In this document: in pieces, positions 31,981-32,145 of the stretch | How the letters are laid out: each line of letters begins with the position of its first letter | How positions within the stretch are numbered: position 1 is the stretch's first letter | Assembly (NCBI GenBank): GCA_016875715.1 | Contig: VGOZ01000035.1 | Coordinates: forward strand, 1-32,145 | Length of the DNA stretch: 32,145 bases | Direction: 5' to 3' | DNA from: Chloroflexota bacterium | GTDB lineage: Bacteria; Chloroflexota; UBA6077; FW602-bin22 | The notes under the pieces: generated by a model | What the model saw: the letters and a program-made list of their open reading frames with translations, nothing else | The model's database searches: none | What the model was told of the DNA's origin: nothing | Program-made: the position numbers and the translations under genes

Positions 31981-31992
31981 GCTTCGTTAACA
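31981..31992 (+). promoter_or_regulatory. Possible boxA antitermination site in the rRNA leader
   Basis: GCTTCGTTAACA at 31981-31992 matches 8 of 12 bases of the E. coli rrn boxA TGCTCTTTAACA, including all of the last six (TTAACA minus none). A small stem ACGG/CCGT at 31958-31961 and 31970-31973 lies just upstream, in the place of a boxB-like hairpin. NusB/NusE binding is inferred from similarity only. Confidence 0.4.
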
Positions 31993-32109
31993 GCGGAAGA
32001 GTGTCGAGAAGCCAATATAGCCTTGGGAAGAGTTGGGGTGGTTGGGCTTAGTCAGGTTAGGGATCTGTCTGGGTCTAGTGGATAGGAAGCTAGAGACAGG
32101 CGGGTTGAC

Positions 32110-32145
32110 TAGATGGCGAGTTTGATCCTGGCTCAGGACCAACGC
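32110..32145 (+). rRNA. 16S ribosomal RNA, 5' end (partial)
   Basis: GAGTTTGATCCTGGCTCAG is the universal 16S 5' segment (27F primer site; E. coli positions ~9-27), followed by GACCAACGC in place of the common GACGAACGC or ATTGAACGC. Alignment to E. coli puts base 1 near 32110. The gene runs off the right edge of the window. Confidence 0.95.

Larger units (their letters stand above)
31799..32109 (+). other. Intergenic region: kinase upstream region, rRNA promoter and 16S leader
   Basis: There is no protein gene in these ~310 bases. The left third is upstream of the divergent kinase, where TAGATA and TACCAT are weak minus-strand -10 candidates. The rest holds the rRNA promoter (31911-31940) and a ~160-base leader that turns AT-richer and purine-rich towards the 16S start. 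Confidence 0.6.

Overview
This is a compact, high-GC stretch of bacterial chromosome, almost all of it coding. It runs from an orphan tRNA-Ile/tRNA-Ala pair at the left end to the promoter, leader and first ~36 bases of a 16S rRNA gene at the right end. The frequent GTG/TTG starts, 1-11 bp gene overlaps, a LytR-CpsA-Psr wall-polymer ligase with TagO/TagA-like enzymes, a short YidC, and the rpmH-rnpA-yidD-yidC-jag block suggest a monoderm-like Terrabacteria lineage. My best guess is Chloroflexota or a neighbour. This is inference from gene content; a full 16S would settle it. I see no phage, transposon, CRISPR array or plasmid signature.

Layout. (1) 185-353: tRNA-Ile(GAT) and tRNA-Ala(TGC). 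(2) 448-3397, + strand: a lipoprotein and two family-2 glycosyltransferases. (3) 3322-4569, - strand: a TIGR00300-type ornithine cyclodeaminase-like protein. (4) 4631-8579, + strand: a small DUF1540-like cysteine protein, threonine aldolase, aroK, aroB and pheA (shikimate to phenylpyruvate). (5) 16314 down to 8566, - strand: one eleven-gene run, rpmH, rnpA, yidD, yidC, jag, a PfkB kinase, parA, a class V aminotransferase, hom, thrB and a small membrane protein. It joins ribosome/RNase P/membrane-insertion housekeeping to threonine synthesis. (6) ~16408-21813, + strand: LCP ligase, SDR epimerase, TIM-barrel isomerase, CapD-like dehydratase and a MraY/WecA-like phosphotransferase. A convergent WecG/TagA-like transferase follows, so this looks like a cell-wall glycopolymer assembly module. 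(7) 22569-29050, + strand: a zincin metallopeptidase, an RNA methyltransferase, rpmI, rplT, a SpoU methyltransferase, pheS and pheT. (8) 31798 down to 29169, - strand: a histidine kinase and an OmpR/PhoB-type regulator. (9) 31911-32145: rRNA promoter, leader and 16S start.

No single striking new system stands out, but several features deserve a second look. Start codons are unusual at three or four genes. yidC has an ideal ribosome binding site in front of a CTG. The RNA methyltransferase frame begins with a CTGA overlap. The LCP gene has an in-frame membrane anchor upstream of any ATG/GTG/TTG. The wall-polymer module contains a MraY/WecA-like enzyme whose conserved GDSG aspartate is threonine, and an SDR whose catalytic tyrosine seems displaced. 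Three of four convergent gene pairs overlap at their 3' ends. The Ile-Ala tRNA pair, normally inside the 16S-23S spacer, is far from the 16S gene seen here.
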